From the NCBI RefSeq assembly GCF_018918345.1, contig NZ_JAHLQI010000007.1:49635-113634 (forward strand): a DNA stretch of 64,000 bases, in the 5' to 3' direction. The translations under genes and the position numbers were made by a program. Below are positions 22,048 to 30,809 of the stretch, piece after piece; position 1 is the stretch's first letter, and the number at the start of each line of letters is the position of its first letter. This DNA comes from Butyricicoccus intestinisimiae. Its GTDB lineage: Bacteria > Bacillota > Clostridia > Oscillospirales > Butyricicoccaceae. The notes under the pieces were generated by a model. The model saw only the letters and a list, made by a program, of their open reading frames with translations. It did not search any database and was not told the DNA's origin.

Positions 22048-22340
22048 TGAAAAAGACAACTATTAAAAAGCTAGTGATTTCTTCTGTGGTAGGTGGTTTA
22101 TTACTTGCCTGTCTGTGCGGATGTGGCGCAGTAGAATATAACGATTTAAACTCAGACACGAATTTGTTAACTGGCTCAAAAAAACGATTTTCGCTAATTG
22201 AGGACTGGACTACTACCGATATTGTATATGACAAAGAGACTGGTGTGGAATATATCAGATCGTTAGTAGATGGCGGTTGGGTATATACTGTTTTATTAAA
22301 TGCAGACGGTACACCGGTAGTTTATGAGGGAGCTGAATAA
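22044..22340 (+). CDS. Putative lipoprotein (DUF6440-like, 98 aa)
   Basis: The N-terminus MKKTTIKKLVISSVVGG is followed by LLACLCGCG, a lipobox-type signal ending at Cys (about residue 27). The mature part (RFSLIEDW, then IVYDKETGVEYIRS and LLNADGTPVVY) has the DUF6440 pattern of small exported phage or host proteins. Anchored outside the membrane it could alter the host surface; a superinfection-exclusion role is speculative. Confidence 0.65.
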   Translation: MMKKTTIKKLVISSVVGGLLLACLCGCGAVEYNDLNSDTNLLTGSKKRFSLIEDWTTTDIVYDKETGVEYIRSLVDGGWVYTVLLNADGTPVVYEGAE

Positions 22341-22348
22341 TTTTGAGT

Positions 22349-22513
22349 ATGGTGCCAAAATACGTAACCTGTCCTCAGTGCGGAAAAGAGTATAAATTTC
22401 TTGGCTGCCAAGTACGTTGCGATTGTGGATATAATTTATTCGCTGTCAAAATAGCATTAAGAATGCTTTATACGTCTTTATATAAAGACATACCAAGAAA
22501 AGACAAAAGATAA
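22349..22513 (+). CDS. Zinc-ribbon small protein (54 aa)
   Basis: ATG 22349 or TTG 22343; GAGGGAG lies upstream. CPQCGKEYKFLGCQ, then RCDCGYNLF: two Cys pairs of a zinc ribbon near the N-terminus, then a basic helix. Unknown function. Confidence 0.5.
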   Translation: MVPKYVTCPQCGKEYKFLGCQVRCDCGYNLFAVKIALRMLYTSLYKDIPRKDKR

Positions 22514-22575
22514 AAATATCTACAATTGTAGACATTATTTTAAACATATGAACTGTAGTCTATGGAGAGACAAAA

Positions 22576-22773
22576 ATGGTTAAGGTTATCGAAAAATGCA
22601 AAGAATTGAGAACGGAATGTGATAAGTGTTTTTCTATTTTAGAATATTTACCGGGGGAAGACGTACACAAGGGAACGAAATATTTTACAACTTATGACTT
22701 TATGTCAGGCGAACGAAATTACAAATATATCGAGTGCCCTGTATGCGGCAGGAAGGTGGAAGTTTCACGATGA
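22576..22773 (+). CDS. Zinc-ribbon small protein (65 aa)
   Basis: GGAGAG precedes ATG. CDKC (about residues 15-18) and CPVC (about residues 56-59) flank a beta hairpin, a zinc-ribbon layout. The stop overlaps the next start (ATGA). Confidence 0.55.
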   Translation: MVKVIEKCKELRTECDKCFSILEYLPGEDVHKGTKYFTTYDFMSGERNYKYIECPVCGRKVEVSR

Positions 22774-22997
22774 CAAAAGAACTAATGTATTACGCTAATG
22801 CTTTTCAGAGACTTGTGTTAAAATCAAACATACGCACTTATGCTGAATATGCGCGTGGCTATTATAACTTAGCAATGCATACGTCTCATAAAGTCGATAA
22901 ACATAAATACATGCAATTGGTTAAAAAATATACTGTTCTTGGTCGAAAACTACAATGTGAGATGGAGATATTGGACAAAGTATTTGAAGGTGAATAA
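22770..22997 (+). CDS. Hypothetical helical protein (75 aa)
   Basis: ATG 22770 was chosen because it overlaps the previous stop and has GGTGG upstream. All-helical, Tyr-rich (YYANAFQRLV, then YAEYARGYYNLA). No motif recognised. Confidence 0.45.
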   Translation: MTKELMYYANAFQRLVLKSNIRTYAEYARGYYNLAMHTSHKVDKHKYMQLVKKYTVLGRKLQCEMEILDKVFEGE

Positions 22998-22999
22998 AA

Positions 23000-23221
23000 A
23001 TGATTATTAAAATTTTGTTGATTTGTAGCATTATCGTCAATGCGGGAATAGCGTTGAGGACAGCGTGTTTAGATATTGCAGTGGAAAAGATGTTACAGGA
23101 CTGCAAAAATAATCCTGTAACACGAAATGAAATTATAGACCATTTACCAGAGACAATCAAAAGCACATTAAATGAAGAAATACAACGAACTACGAAGGAA
23201 GATGAAAACAATGAAAAATAA
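23000..23221 (+). CDS. Small membrane-anchored protein (73 aa)
   Basis: AAGGTG precedes ATG. One N-terminal hydrophobic helix (IIKILLICSIIVNAGIAL), then a hydrophilic, acidic helix. Possibly exported or membrane-anchored; function unknown. Confidence 0.5.
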   Translation: MIIKILLICSIIVNAGIALRTACLDIAVEKMLQDCKNNPVTRNEIIDHLPETIKSTLNEEIQRTTKEDENNEK

Positions 23222-23489
23222 AAAAGAACATACATTTAGACGAAAAGTGAGTTTAAAAACGAAAGTATCAACTTTGTTTTATATTCTGTTGTTTGCGACA
23301 ATTGTGATCGCATCTGTCGTATCTTTGATTTTCGCAACGGTAACTACTGCATCTGTCGTACTGTCCTTTATTCCTAATGTAATCTTTTCGTATTTAGTTG
23401 GTATTACTGCTGGAATTGTTTTTGGAATTTTAATATTTAACTTTTTAACGTTTGTGACGGGATTGATTTTAATAGCGATGGGGAAATGA
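23211..23489 (+). CDS. Two-helix membrane protein (92 aa)
   Basis: ATG 23211 has AAGGAAG at 9 nt; earlier in-frame ATGs lie in the upstream gene. A basic N-terminus (EHTFRRKVSLK) precedes two long transmembrane segments separated by a short loop. Holin-like topology, but no family was recognised. Confidence 0.5.
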   Translation: MKNKKEHTFRRKVSLKTKVSTLFYILLFATIVIASVVSLIFATVTTASVVLSFIPNVIFSYLVGITAGIVFGILIFNFLTFVTGLILIAMGK

Positions 23490-23722
23490 AACTCACTAGA
23501 GATCCGTTTATGGAAAAATTGGAGACAGTTCTACAAGAACTTATGTCAAAAAACATTTGTCCACCCTTTGATTTGAAAGATACGGAAGGAAACTACAAGC
23601 CGACATATGAAATTCTTAAATGTTTATCCTCATATTATGATCCGAAAAATTATGTATCCTGTGAAGATGCAGAACGAATCACAGAAGCGTTGCTGAAGAA
23701 TAGTATGTTGTTCCTGCTATAG
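23486..23722 (+). CDS. Hypothetical protein with probable frameshifted end (78 aa)
   Basis: ATGA overlap with the previous gene. The frame ends LLKNSMLFLL at TAG 23720. In the next frame the same bases read VPAIEIQEAFKRLNNE to TAG at 23757, a more protein-like end, so a one-base deletion near 23708-23712 probably shortened the gene. Function unknown. Confidence 0.45.
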   Translation: MKLTRDPFMEKLETVLQELMSKNICPPFDLKDTEGNYKPTYEILKCLSSYYDPKNYVSCEDAERITEALLKNSMLFLL

Positions 23723-23804
23723 AAATTCAAGAAGCATTTAAAAGATTAAACAATGAATAGATGGTCAAGAATTAAATTGAGATGTGTAAACAGGAGACTA
23801 AACG

Positions 23805-23963
23805 ATGACTGCCAGAGAATGTAAAAGAAAAAGAAATAGAAGAAACATTTCTCGTTTTGATTATGACATCATCGAGTCTGATGAGAGCAAAAAGAAACAG
23901 GAACGCAGAAAAAGATATGAGGAATACTTTATCCGGAAATTGAAAGAAAAGGCAATTAGTTAA
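23805..23963 (+). CDS. Basic helical protein (52 aa)
   Basis: AGGAGA precedes ATG 23805. Highly charged (ECKRKRNRRN, then KKKQERRKRYEEY), probably a single long helix that binds nucleic acid or protein. No family recognised. Confidence 0.45.
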   Translation: MTARECKRKRNRRNISRFDYDIIESDESKKKQERRKRYEEYFIRKLKEKAIS

Positions 23964-23990
23964 AATAAGATCAAGGAGAAAGGCAGCTCT

Positions 23991-24466
23991 ATGTATTCAG
24001 CACTTGATATAGCACGATACATTATATGGTATTGTGAAGAAAAAAATATATTGTAAGTGACTTGAAATTACAAAAGATTTTGTATTTTATACAGGCTAAA
24101 TTTTTGGTTGAAAAGAATACTCCATGTTTTTCTGAAAAGATTGAAGCTTGGACTTTCGGGCCTGTTGTGCCAGAAGCATACCATGAGTATAAGCAGTATG
24201 GAAGTGGAGATATACCTACAATAGAATCATATATTATGTTCGATGAAAATGATATATGGAACTCTAAACGGATTGAATTTGAGGATACAATCATTGCAGA
24301 TGAGGATAAAGTTCTTATTGATAAAGTTATTGACAAGTTTGCAGATTACTCGGCAACAGATCTTGTATCGTTGACTCATAGACAATCGCCATGGATTGAT
24401 GCATATGCTCCATACCAATACAACGAAATTCCAATCAATGCAATAAGAGAGTATTTCGATAGTTAA
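23991..24466 (+). pseudogene. Panacea-domain (SocA/DUF4065) antitoxin gene, frameshifted
   Basis: ATG 23991 (AAGGAG upstream) reads MYSALDIARYIIWYCEEKN and stops at 24054. One frame over, the protein continues VSDLKLQKILYFIQAKFL, then KIEAWTFGPVVPEAYHEYKQ, to 24466. Together these give a complete Panacea/SocA domain of about 157 residues, a broad antitoxin fold. The break follows an A7 run (24040-24046); one extra A restores the frame. It could be mutation, polymerase slippage used for expression, or a sequencing error. The toxin partner, if any, is not recognised; the next gene (24519) is a candidate. Confidence 0.65.
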
Positions 24467-24518
24467 TATGAATTAAAATGTATTTTATAAAACTACGATT
24501 TTATTGAGGTGTTAAATT

Positions 24519-24809
24519 ATGAGTATGAAGAAATATGGGTTTATAGGTCTGAAAACAGCTATATTTTTTCCAGACCACACGGTTTATTTAGATTACAGCC
24601 CAGAGGTAGATCGTTGGTTTATTCCATATAAAAACGGAGACTCATTATCTGACAACCCTAAAATAACCTTCGGTACAAGTATGAAACATGTACATAGCTT
24701 GCGTGCCGCAAAACGGCATTTACGCAAACATTCTGAAATTCCGAAAGGTACTGTGTTTCGCCTAAATTCTCAGTATGTAGGATTTGATATTTATTTAATT
24801 AAAAAATGA
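24519..24809 (+). CDS. Hypothetical basic protein (96 aa)
   Basis: GAGGTG precedes ATG. Alpha/beta composition with a basic helix (SLRAAKRHLRKHSEIPKG). It lies 52 nt after the Panacea gene and ahead of the double-HTH gene. It could be the toxin partner of the former, but that is only inference from position. Confidence 0.45.
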   Translation: MSMKKYGFIGLKTAIFFPDHTVYLDYSPEVDRWFIPYKNGDSLSDNPKITFGTSMKHVHSLRAAKRHLRKHSEIPKGTVFRLNSQYVGFDIYLIKK

Positions 24810-24819
24810 GGGGTTAAAC

Positions 24820-25386
24820 ATGAACTCAGAAAGATATTGGAAGGCTGCAAGAAGATCCATCGACTACAAAGAATATCTTAAACAACATGACGTGACAAAG
24901 GGAATGACAGTAAGTGAAGCACAAGGGTTGCGGTTGATGTTTTACCGGACAGCGTCACTTATGTCTCGTGAACAACTGTGTCGCAATGTAGGTATTTCAC
25001 CGGGTACTTTACGGAGTTGGGAATACGGTAAGACAAGCATTAGATGTTCTATCTTGCCAGACCTATGTAAAGAAATCGGTGTAGAGCCGAATGATATTAT
25101 CACACCACAATTTGACGCTGCGCCAAAAATGAGAGCATTAGTTCGAACATGCGATGAGGTAAAGCAAAATGATATGGCTTTGACTGCGTTAACTAATTGG
25201 CTTGTCGAGTTAAGAAAAGAACATAATATGAGCCGTGATAAATTAGCAAAGCGTACGGGAATATGCCCTTACGATATTTCGCATTACGAACAGGATGGAT
25301 ACACAGTGAAACCAGAAACCTTGCTGAGATTATATATCGTACTAGATGTCCGTTATGATTATATCAAAGAAGAGTGGGTAGTATGA
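24820..25386 (+). CDS. Double XRE-type HTH regulator (188 aa)
   Basis: GAGGGG precedes ATG. Two helix-turn-helix domains: residues 45-95 (SREQLCRNVGISPGTLRSWE) and 130-180 (SRDKLAKRTGICPYDISHYE). Such fused XRE pairs can bind an operator as a monomer. It may regulate the accessory run or the neighbouring Panacea gene. No C-terminal cleavage or metal domain, so not a LexA/CI-like repressor. Confidence 0.75.
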   Translation: MNSERYWKAARRSIDYKEYLKQHDVTKGMTVSEAQGLRLMFYRTASLMSREQLCRNVGISPGTLRSWEYGKTSIRCSILPDLCKEIGVEPNDIITPQFDAAPKMRALVRTCDEVKQNDMALTALTNWLVELRKEHNMSRDKLAKRTGICPYDISHYEQDGYTVKPETLLRLYIVLDVRYDYIKEEWVV

Positions 25387-25426
25387 GTATTCGAAATATT
25401 CAGGATTATACCAAGGGGTCAGATCT

Positions 25427-25609
25427 ATGAGAGCAAAAATCCGTATCAATGGAATCTTTGAGAGGGTAGAAAGTTTAGATGATGCACTAGATATTGTTGA
25501 ACGAGAATGTGGGTACGACCTAAGAGAATATATTGAGGACAATATGATTGATAGGAAATTAGCAGGCTATGACTCGGTAAGCTACGAACAGTGCAGATAT
25601 TTTGAATAA
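25427..25609 (+). CDS. Hypothetical small protein (60 aa)
   Basis: AAGGGG precedes ATG; a 15-residue frame (25383-25430) overlaps its start and may couple translation. Sequence ERVESLDDALDIVERECGYD suggests a small alpha/beta fold; C-terminus acidic. No family recognised. Confidence 0.45.
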   Translation: MRAKIRINGIFERVESLDDALDIVERECGYDLREYIEDNMIDRKLAGYDSVSYEQCRYFE

Positions 25610-25631
25610 GTTTGTTGAAAGGATGAGCACA

Positions 25632-26174
25632 ATGACACAAATATACAAAGTCGTATTCGAGAGCTTTGATGAACGCACACACTCAATGGAGTTCGATGGA
25701 GATATTATTATCACAGATCCTTGCTACATTCTCAATAGAGATAACGAGGGTGATTGGGATAGATCGCACTACGGTAGTAATATGGAGTCTTTAGGTATCA
25801 ATCATTATATGACAAGGGATACTTTGTATGGTGATTGGGGTTGTACAACGTTCAACCTTGATACTAAGGAAGAAATTGGTAGATTTTGCGCTGATACAGG
25901 TTTGGTATCTGTATTTTTGCTAGATGAGGTTTTGAAATATAATCCAAGTTTTGACTACTATACTACTCGCCCTTGGACTACAACATTGATTAAGGATTTC
26001 AAGGGAGTTGTTGAGTTTATTGTTCGGAATATTCAGGGAGAATACACGGAAACAACGGAGTATCATCAAAAAGGTGATAGGTTCGAAGATCAAGATGTTC
26101 AAGTTATCGGAAAAGGAATCAACAAAGCGACAGGCGAAGTGTTTAGATTTGTTGGCAAACAGACAGGGTTTTAA
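25632..26174 (+). CDS. Conserved phage protein of unknown function (180 aa)
   Basis: GAAAGG at good spacing favours ATG 25632 over upstream in-frame ATGs. Shows GDIIITDPCYIL near the N-terminus, then DTLYGDWGCTTF, FCADTGLVSVFLLDEV and a long beta C-terminus. I recognise this DPCY...GDW...CADTG pattern as a recurrent phage/bacterial family, but not a function. Confidence 0.6.
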   Translation: MTQIYKVVFESFDERTHSMEFDGDIIITDPCYILNRDNEGDWDRSHYGSNMESLGINHYMTRDTLYGDWGCTTFNLDTKEEIGRFCADTGLVSVFLLDEVLKYNPSFDYYTTRPWTTTLIKDFKGVVEFIVRNIQGEYTETTEYHQKGDRFEDQDVQVIGKGINKATGEVFRFVGKQTGF

Positions 26175-26199
26175 GAGAAGATAAAACGGAGGGTTACGT

Positions 26200-26463
26200 G
26201 TGAAAACAGGAGATGCAGTTGGTTATATAGACAGAATGATTAGTGAACAGGAAGACTACAAAGTATATGCGTTGGGACATAGAAGTGACGATGAGGAATT
26301 GTTGAGTGACATTGAGAGTGGTGCATCGTATGTCAAGTTTGATTTGGATGAAAAACGATTGCCGAATATTAAGAAGAAGAAAAGATTACAAAACAGTTAC
26401 AAAATAGTAACAAAACCCTCCCAAAATCCGGGAGGGTTTTGTCTTAGAAATATATTTTATTGA
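26200..26463 (+). CDS. Hypothetical protein running through a terminator (87 aa)
   Basis: GTG 26200 has GGAGGG upstream. Residues 1-60 are acidic and helical (DRMISEQEDYKVYALGHRSD). The last 20 codons read through the terminator hairpin at 26412-26440, which suggests that an original stop was lost or that the frame was shifted. Last gene of the + strand accessory run. Confidence 0.4.
   Translation: MKTGDAVGYIDRMISEQEDYKVYALGHRSDDEELLSDIESGASYVKFDLDEKRLPNIKKKKRLQNSYKIVTKPSQNPGGFCLRNIFY
26412..26440. terminator. Bidirectional terminator between convergent units
   Basis: Perfect 11-bp stem AAAACCCTCCC / GGGAGGGTTTT with a 7-nt loop, placed between the + accessory run and the - strand nucleotide/DNA unit. 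Confidence 0.85.
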
Positions 26464-26496
26464 ACAAAATAAAAGTTTTGTTCAATTATAGAAAGG

Positions 26497-26790
26497 TTAT
26501 TCCGAATGCTCTGCCAAATTTTCCAGATAATCAACTTCATCGTAATATTTTGACATCAATGCTTCAAGAGTTAGTGAGATCGACATTAAGTTGTCGATCT
26601 CTTTTTCTAACTGTTTTGTTTTTTGAATTGCAACAATTGTATAACCATAAGCATTTGTACTTTTTTTGCGGGTCAGGCTTAGACTTTTTGAAACCATCTC
26701 TAAAGACGATACAATATCATCTAAAGTTTTTTGAGCCTGACAACCAGCAGTCTGAATTTCGGATTTTGTTTTTCCATATAGTTCGTACAT
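26497..26790 (-). CDS. Coiled-coil protein (97 aa)
   Basis: AAAGGA precedes ATG. Entirely helical with heptad-like spacing (KQLEKEIDNLMSISLTLEAL). It is the last gene of the - strand ligase unit, 4 nt after the ligase gene. No family recognised. Confidence 0.45.
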   Translation of the reverse strand: MYELYGKTKSEIQTAGCQAQKTLDDIVSSLEMVSKSLSLTRKKSTNAYGYTIVAIQKTKQLEKEIDNLMSISLTLEALMSKYYDEVDYLENLAEHSE

Positions 26791-26794
26791 CGTA

Positions 26795-28750
26795 TTATAT
26801 ATCCTTTGTCATCTGTATCAATTCGTTTTCACTGATAATTGGAACATTCAACTTCTTTGCTTTTTTATTTTTACTACTTGTGGATTCTGCATCATTATTG
26901 ACTAGATAATCTGTGTTATTTGAAACACCTGATACGACAATACCACCGCAGCGTTCGATCCACTCAGATAATTCTGCACGGTTTTTAAACTTATTCACGG
27001 AACCGGTAATGCAGAAGGATTTTTTATTCAATGAAAAATTTACATTAGCTTTATCTGGTTGAATGATGTGCAGCATATCCAACAAATCTTGGACATCATC
27101 TTTGTTATCTTCAAAATACTTGTTGATTTTGCGAGATGTAAGTGTACCAATATCGGATAAGACTTCCCAATCTTGAATAAGCTCACATGCTAATAAAGGA
27201 TCATTTGAAGTATGTTGTTCCCAAATATGCGCTGCCATCGTTTTTGCCGTAGCTTTACCCACACTTGGTATTCCAAGAGCGACCAGAAATTTGTCGAGTG
27301 AACAAGTCTTACTCTGTTCGATGTTATCCAAAATTGTGTCAGTTAGGTTCGGTCCTAAGATCGGAACAATTTTATCTGTCATATCTTTTAGACAATACAG
27401 GTCTTTGACACATTTTAAATATCCATGTGAATATAGCGCGTCAATTCGTTCTGTTGATAAACCCGCTATATCCATTCCCTGCTTGGAAGCGTAATGCCTG
27501 ATGATATTCTGTTGTTTTGCCGGACAGGACGGATTTAAACATTCTAAAAAAATGTCTTGAACAGTAGCCTTTCCTCCACAGGCAGGACAACGCGCTGGTA
27601 TCTGATACGTGTTACTGCGTGTTTTGTTGCGCACGATCTGTGGAATAATCATATTCGCTTTGCGAACAGAAATAATATCTCCAATACCTAACTGTAATGT
27701 CTTAATTATATCAACATTACACAGTGTTGCTCTTGATATAGTTGTTCCATCTATTTGTACCGGATCAAAAATAGCTACCGGATTGATTTGTCCGGTTCTA
27801 CTTGTGTTCCATTCAATGTCTCGTAAAACAGTATCATGGTTTTCATCGTAGAATTTAAAAGCGATTTGATAATTAACGTGGTGCTGTGTTGATCCTAACG
27901 ATTCAGAATATAAAACGTTATCATAAGATGCAACAATGCCATCAATACCGTATGCTTTGTTTGCACACGCTGCGGTAATCTCGTCTATATAGAATTGCAA
28001 CGAATGCGAATCCCAAGAACTGACTGGCACACTGGCAATATCTCTTGTTTCTACAATTTCAAAGCCATATTCTTTCGCTTCATCAAGTCGAGAAGAAAAC
28101 CATTCTAGTTTGCTCCCCTCTACTACTTTCCAAGCAATGAACCTGATGTGCCGGTTGGCAGCTATCTTGCTATCTAATTGGCGGACAGAACCAGATGCCA
28201 GATTCCGTGCATTTTTATAAGCAGTAGATTCTTTTAGATTGATAGCATCAAAAGTATCTTCGGTAATAATAGCTTCTCCATCAATAACATAGTTGCCATC
28301 ATGAGGAATCGAAAGAGGAATGTTGTCAAAGACTTCTGCATTGTGAAGAACGTCCTCTCCGATCTCTCCGTCTCCGCGAGTTTCCGCTTTACTTAATCTG
28401 CCCTTCTCATACGTCAAAGAAATTGTCAAACCATCCATCTTTGCCATCAGAATCGAAGGAGCTTTGTTTACGAAATGCACTAATTCATCAATACTTTTTG
28501 TTTTGTCAAGACTAAGCATCGGATGGTCGTGCTTAACTTTTTTAAGACTGGAAACAGCTTTGTATCCGACTTGTTTTGTCGGAGAATTAGAAAAAGAAAC
28601 ATGAAGTTTTTCTTCCAGATCTTTCACTAGATCGAATAACTCATCATATTCTTTATCACTAATCAGGCTTTTATTATCATTGTAATAAGCTTGCCGATAC
28701 TCGGCAAGCTTATCAGTTAAGGTTTTGAGTGAATAAATATTGTAATCCAT
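26795..28750 (-). CDS. ligA: NAD-dependent DNA ligase
   Basis: 651 residues from ATG 28750 (GAGGG upstream). Domains in order: Ia-like start, adenylation domain with the active-site KMDG (Lys about residue 104), OB fold, a Cys4 zinc finger (CPACG, then CLNPSCPAKQ), a helix-hairpin-helix region around IPSVGKATAKTMA, and a C-terminal BRCT domain (FCITGSVNKFKNRAEL). This is a full bacterial-type LigA architecture, slightly short of the usual 670. It would seal nicks during phage DNA replication and DGR or recombination events. Confidence 0.95.
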   Translation of the reverse strand: MDYNIYSLKTLTDKLAEYRQAYYNDNKSLISDKEYDELFDLVKDLEEKLHVSFSNSPTKQVGYKAVSSLKKVKHDHPMLSLDKTKSIDELVHFVNKAPSILMAKMDGLTISLTYEKGRLSKAETRGDGEIGEDVLHNAEVFDNIPLSIPHDGNYVIDGEAIITEDTFDAINLKESTAYKNARNLASGSVRQLDSKIAANRHIRFIAWKVVEGSKLEWFSSRLDEAKEYGFEIVETRDIASVPVSSWDSHSLQFYIDEITAACANKAYGIDGIVASYDNVLYSESLGSTQHHVNYQIAFKFYDENHDTVLRDIEWNTSRTGQINPVAIFDPVQIDGTTISRATLCNVDIIKTLQLGIGDIISVRKANMIIPQIVRNKTRSNTYQIPARCPACGGKATVQDIFLECLNPSCPAKQQNIIRHYASKQGMDIAGLSTERIDALYSHGYLKCVKDLYCLKDMTDKIVPILGPNLTDTILDNIEQSKTCSLDKFLVALGIPSVGKATAKTMAAHIWEQHTSNDPLLACELIQDWEVLSDIGTLTSRKINKYFEDNKDDVQDLLDMLHIIQPDKANVNFSLNKKSFCITGSVNKFKNRAELSEWIERCGGIVVSGVSNNTDYLVNNDAESTSSKNKKAKKLNVPIISENELIQMTKDI

Positions 28751-28757
28751 ATGTCCC

Positions 28758-29111
28758 TCAATAATCGCATGGTGCATTATCTGTCAAATACACAAACGTT
28801 GCATTGTCTGGTAACTGATCTTTGAACTCAGGCGGTACTGTACCATTACACCACAAATTATTTGTTTCTATTAGTTTCCCATCAAAGGTGCGAATCGTAA
28901 AACGTCTGCCACCATGTCCTAGCATTGAGCTTGGTTTGGTTGACAAAACAGGAGTCCCTAAACAATAACATTCTCCGTCAATGATAAGATGTTCTTCTTT
29001 TTCAGAGCATATTTGTTTCCAAAAATAAACGCTGAAACACGCAGAAGAACAAAGTGTTGCACCACTGTACAGGCTTCGCGGTATTTCTTTACCACAAATT
29101 TCGCAAAACAC
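28758..29111 (-). CDS. Hypothetical zinc-finger protein (117 aa)
   Basis: GTG 29111 directly follows the upstream stop, with AGGTGAT overlapping it. FCEICGKEIPRSLYSGATLC followed by SSAC forms a Cys4 zinc site in the first 30 residues. The rest is a beta-rich domain (GGRRFTIRTFDGKLIETNNL). Between ligase and kinase; possibly nucleic-acid binding. Confidence 0.5.
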   Translation of the reverse strand: MFCEICGKEIPRSLYSGATLCSSACFSVYFWKQICSEKEEHLIIDGECYCLGTPVLSTKPSSMLGHGGRRFTIRTFDGKLIETNNLWCNGTVPPEFKDQLPDNATFVYLTDNAPCDY

Positions 29112-29693
29112 TTAATCACCTATGTCTTTAGACATATCGTTTTGAACCCCAGCCCAAATTATTTTTACAATGTCTGATACCGGCTTTGTTCCATCGACTA
29201 CTAGATGTGCGATCTTGTGTGCAGATTTAAAACTCTCGTCATCGTTTTGGATGCGCCGCTGCACAGAATCCATAGAGTCTCCGCGCTTCAACATGCGCTC
29301 CGTGCGAACTTCTTCTGGCACCGACAGATAAACAACAAACGGAATTTTGTCTCCGGTGTATTTGCTGTAAAAATAATTTACACCAGCCGGATCAATTACA
29401 TAGAGATCGCTATCATCAACTTGCTGCGCCGTAGCGCAATATTCGTAGCCATCGAACGTTGTATATGCGATCAGGTTTCTCAATTTTGAAAATTCATTTT
29501 CGCTAACAAATGTATGATTGTTCTCTTTTGGGAAACGCTTTGGTCTGGTTGTGTATGACTTTACTTGCTTCATGCCGCAATTGTTTTCAAAGAAATTTGC
29601 AACAGTTGTTTTGCCACTGCCAGATTCGCCTACCAGCAAAACAATATAACCTAACTGGCTGAAATTAAAATTACTCGCTGACAAGATTTTCAA
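29112..29693 (-). CDS. Guanylate-kinase-like P-loop nucleotide kinase (193 aa)
   Basis: Walker A GESGSGKTTV (about residues 22-31), then SYTTRPKRF with a following HTFVSENEF, the guanylate kinase GMP-binding pattern, and a lid region RMLKRGDSMDSVQRR. Likely a (deoxy)guanylate or related kinase supplying nucleotides for phage DNA. The start may be TTG 29693 or 29684 behind AGGAG. Overlaps the HD gene by 23 nt. Confidence 0.78.
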   Translation of the reverse strand: MKILSASNFNFSQLGYIVLLVGESGSGKTTVANFFENNCGMKQVKSYTTRPKRFPKENNHTFVSENEFSKLRNLIAYTTFDGYEYCATAQQVDDSDLYVIDPAGVNYFYSKYTGDKIPFVVYLSVPEEVRTERMLKRGDSMDSVQRRIQNDDESFKSAHKIAHLVVDGTKPVSDIVKIIWAGVQNDMSKDIGD

Positions 29694-30510
29694 TCTCCTT
29701 TTTTACAAGCTGGGCGGTCTTAGAGTCCTTGATTCTTTTTGGATTTCGAACACCGGAATGTTTATAAACCGTGTCGTACAATAGCTGGGCTGATACGCCA
29801 CGTTCGATAGCTGCTTTACCCGCTGAAATGATTGCATCAATTTCTTCATGGATGTCTTGCTGTACACAAAAGTTTTCTGGACGATAAGTAGAACAACCAT
29901 TTTTATCAAACCGAAAATCTAAGAAACTCCGACTTGCTAAATAGTCACACAGATGGACAAAGTTTTCCGCGTCTGTATTCGGTTCTGGTAATACTTCTTT
30001 ACTACGAGAATTTGTGTTCCATCTTCCCATGTGGGAACCAATCAACGATGCGATAGATGTTCCGATCTCAATCATGTCGAGTGAATAACATTCAGACTGT
30101 TCTGCATAATCTTTAGACAGTTCGATAACTTTCCGCGCTGCTACTAACGGATGGTCGAAAGTAGTGAATTTTGACTTGCTGGATTCTAATCCATGCTTCC
30201 ATCCATCGTGAGCAATTAAAGCAGTGATAATTTTTGATCGCTCGATTGGAGAAAAGTCAAAAGATTTCAAACCGGAGTTGTTCTCTGTATCGTTCATCAA
30301 ACTGTTTGCGAACATAACAGCAGCCTTTGTGTGCCGAACCAAGCCGCCACTACCTAAGCAAGTATCAGAATGATACTTGCCGGTACTGGATGCCGGAACT
30401 TCAAAAAAATAGTCCGGCAAATGATTTACAATGTATGTAGCAAAGCCTTGAATCTTTTTGTTTTCAATCAGTTGCAGTTCATCTGCAAAAATCTTTTCTT
30501 TTAAATACAT
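29671..30510 (-). CDS. HD-domain phosphohydrolase (279 aa)
   Basis: Metal-binding residues are visible as GGLVRHTKAAV (His), ITALIAHDGWKHG (the HD pair) and LIGSHMGRW further on. This is an HD hydrolase of the nucleotidase/phosphodiesterase type; in this nucleotide-metabolism unit a dNTPase or nucleotidase role is plausible. AGAGGAAA precedes ATG. Confidence 0.8.
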   Translation of the reverse strand: MYLKEKIFADELQLIENKKIQGFATYIVNHLPDYFFEVPASSTGKYHSDTCLGSGGLVRHTKAAVMFANSLMNDTENNSGLKSFDFSPIERSKIITALIAHDGWKHGLESSKSKFTTFDHPLVAARKVIELSKDYAEQSECYSLDMIEIGTSIASLIGSHMGRWNTNSRSKEVLPEPNTDAENFVHLCDYLASRSFLDFRFDKNGCSTYRPENFCVQQDIHEEIDAIISAGKAAIERGVSAQLLYDTVYKHSGVRNPKRIKDSKTAQLVKKEIENLVSE

Positions 30511-30521
30511 TCGTTTCCTCT

Positions 30522-30809
30522 TTAATAGTTAAAAGTTACCGTACAAGGTACAACTTTTAAACAGTTTTTATTTCTGCGAATATCCATTCGACAGATTCCC
30601 CGCAGATATGTGTTGGCAGATGAACTAATATCAAAAGATTTCATTTCAGCAAGTGCTGTTTCCGCACGCTTTTTTGATTGGAAAATATACACGGGAACAT
30701 TACTTTTCTCTTCGATAGTAACGATTCTGCGTTTCTTCTTTTCTCTGCCGACTAAGACGATATAACCGTCTTTATCTGTAATACAATAACCAGTAACAAC
30801 TTTAATCAA
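30522..30809 (-). CDS. Hypothetical protein (95 aa)
   Basis: TTG start with GGAG 8 nt upstream. An N-terminal beta hairpin (GYCITDKDGYIVLVGREKKK), then a helix and a basic C-terminus. No family recognised. Its start overlaps the upstream gene. Confidence 0.5.
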   Translation of the reverse strand: MIKVVTGYCITDKDGYIVLVGREKKKRRIVTIEEKSNVPVYIFQSKKRAETALAEMKSFDISSSANTYLRGICRMDIRRNKNCLKVVPCTVTFNY

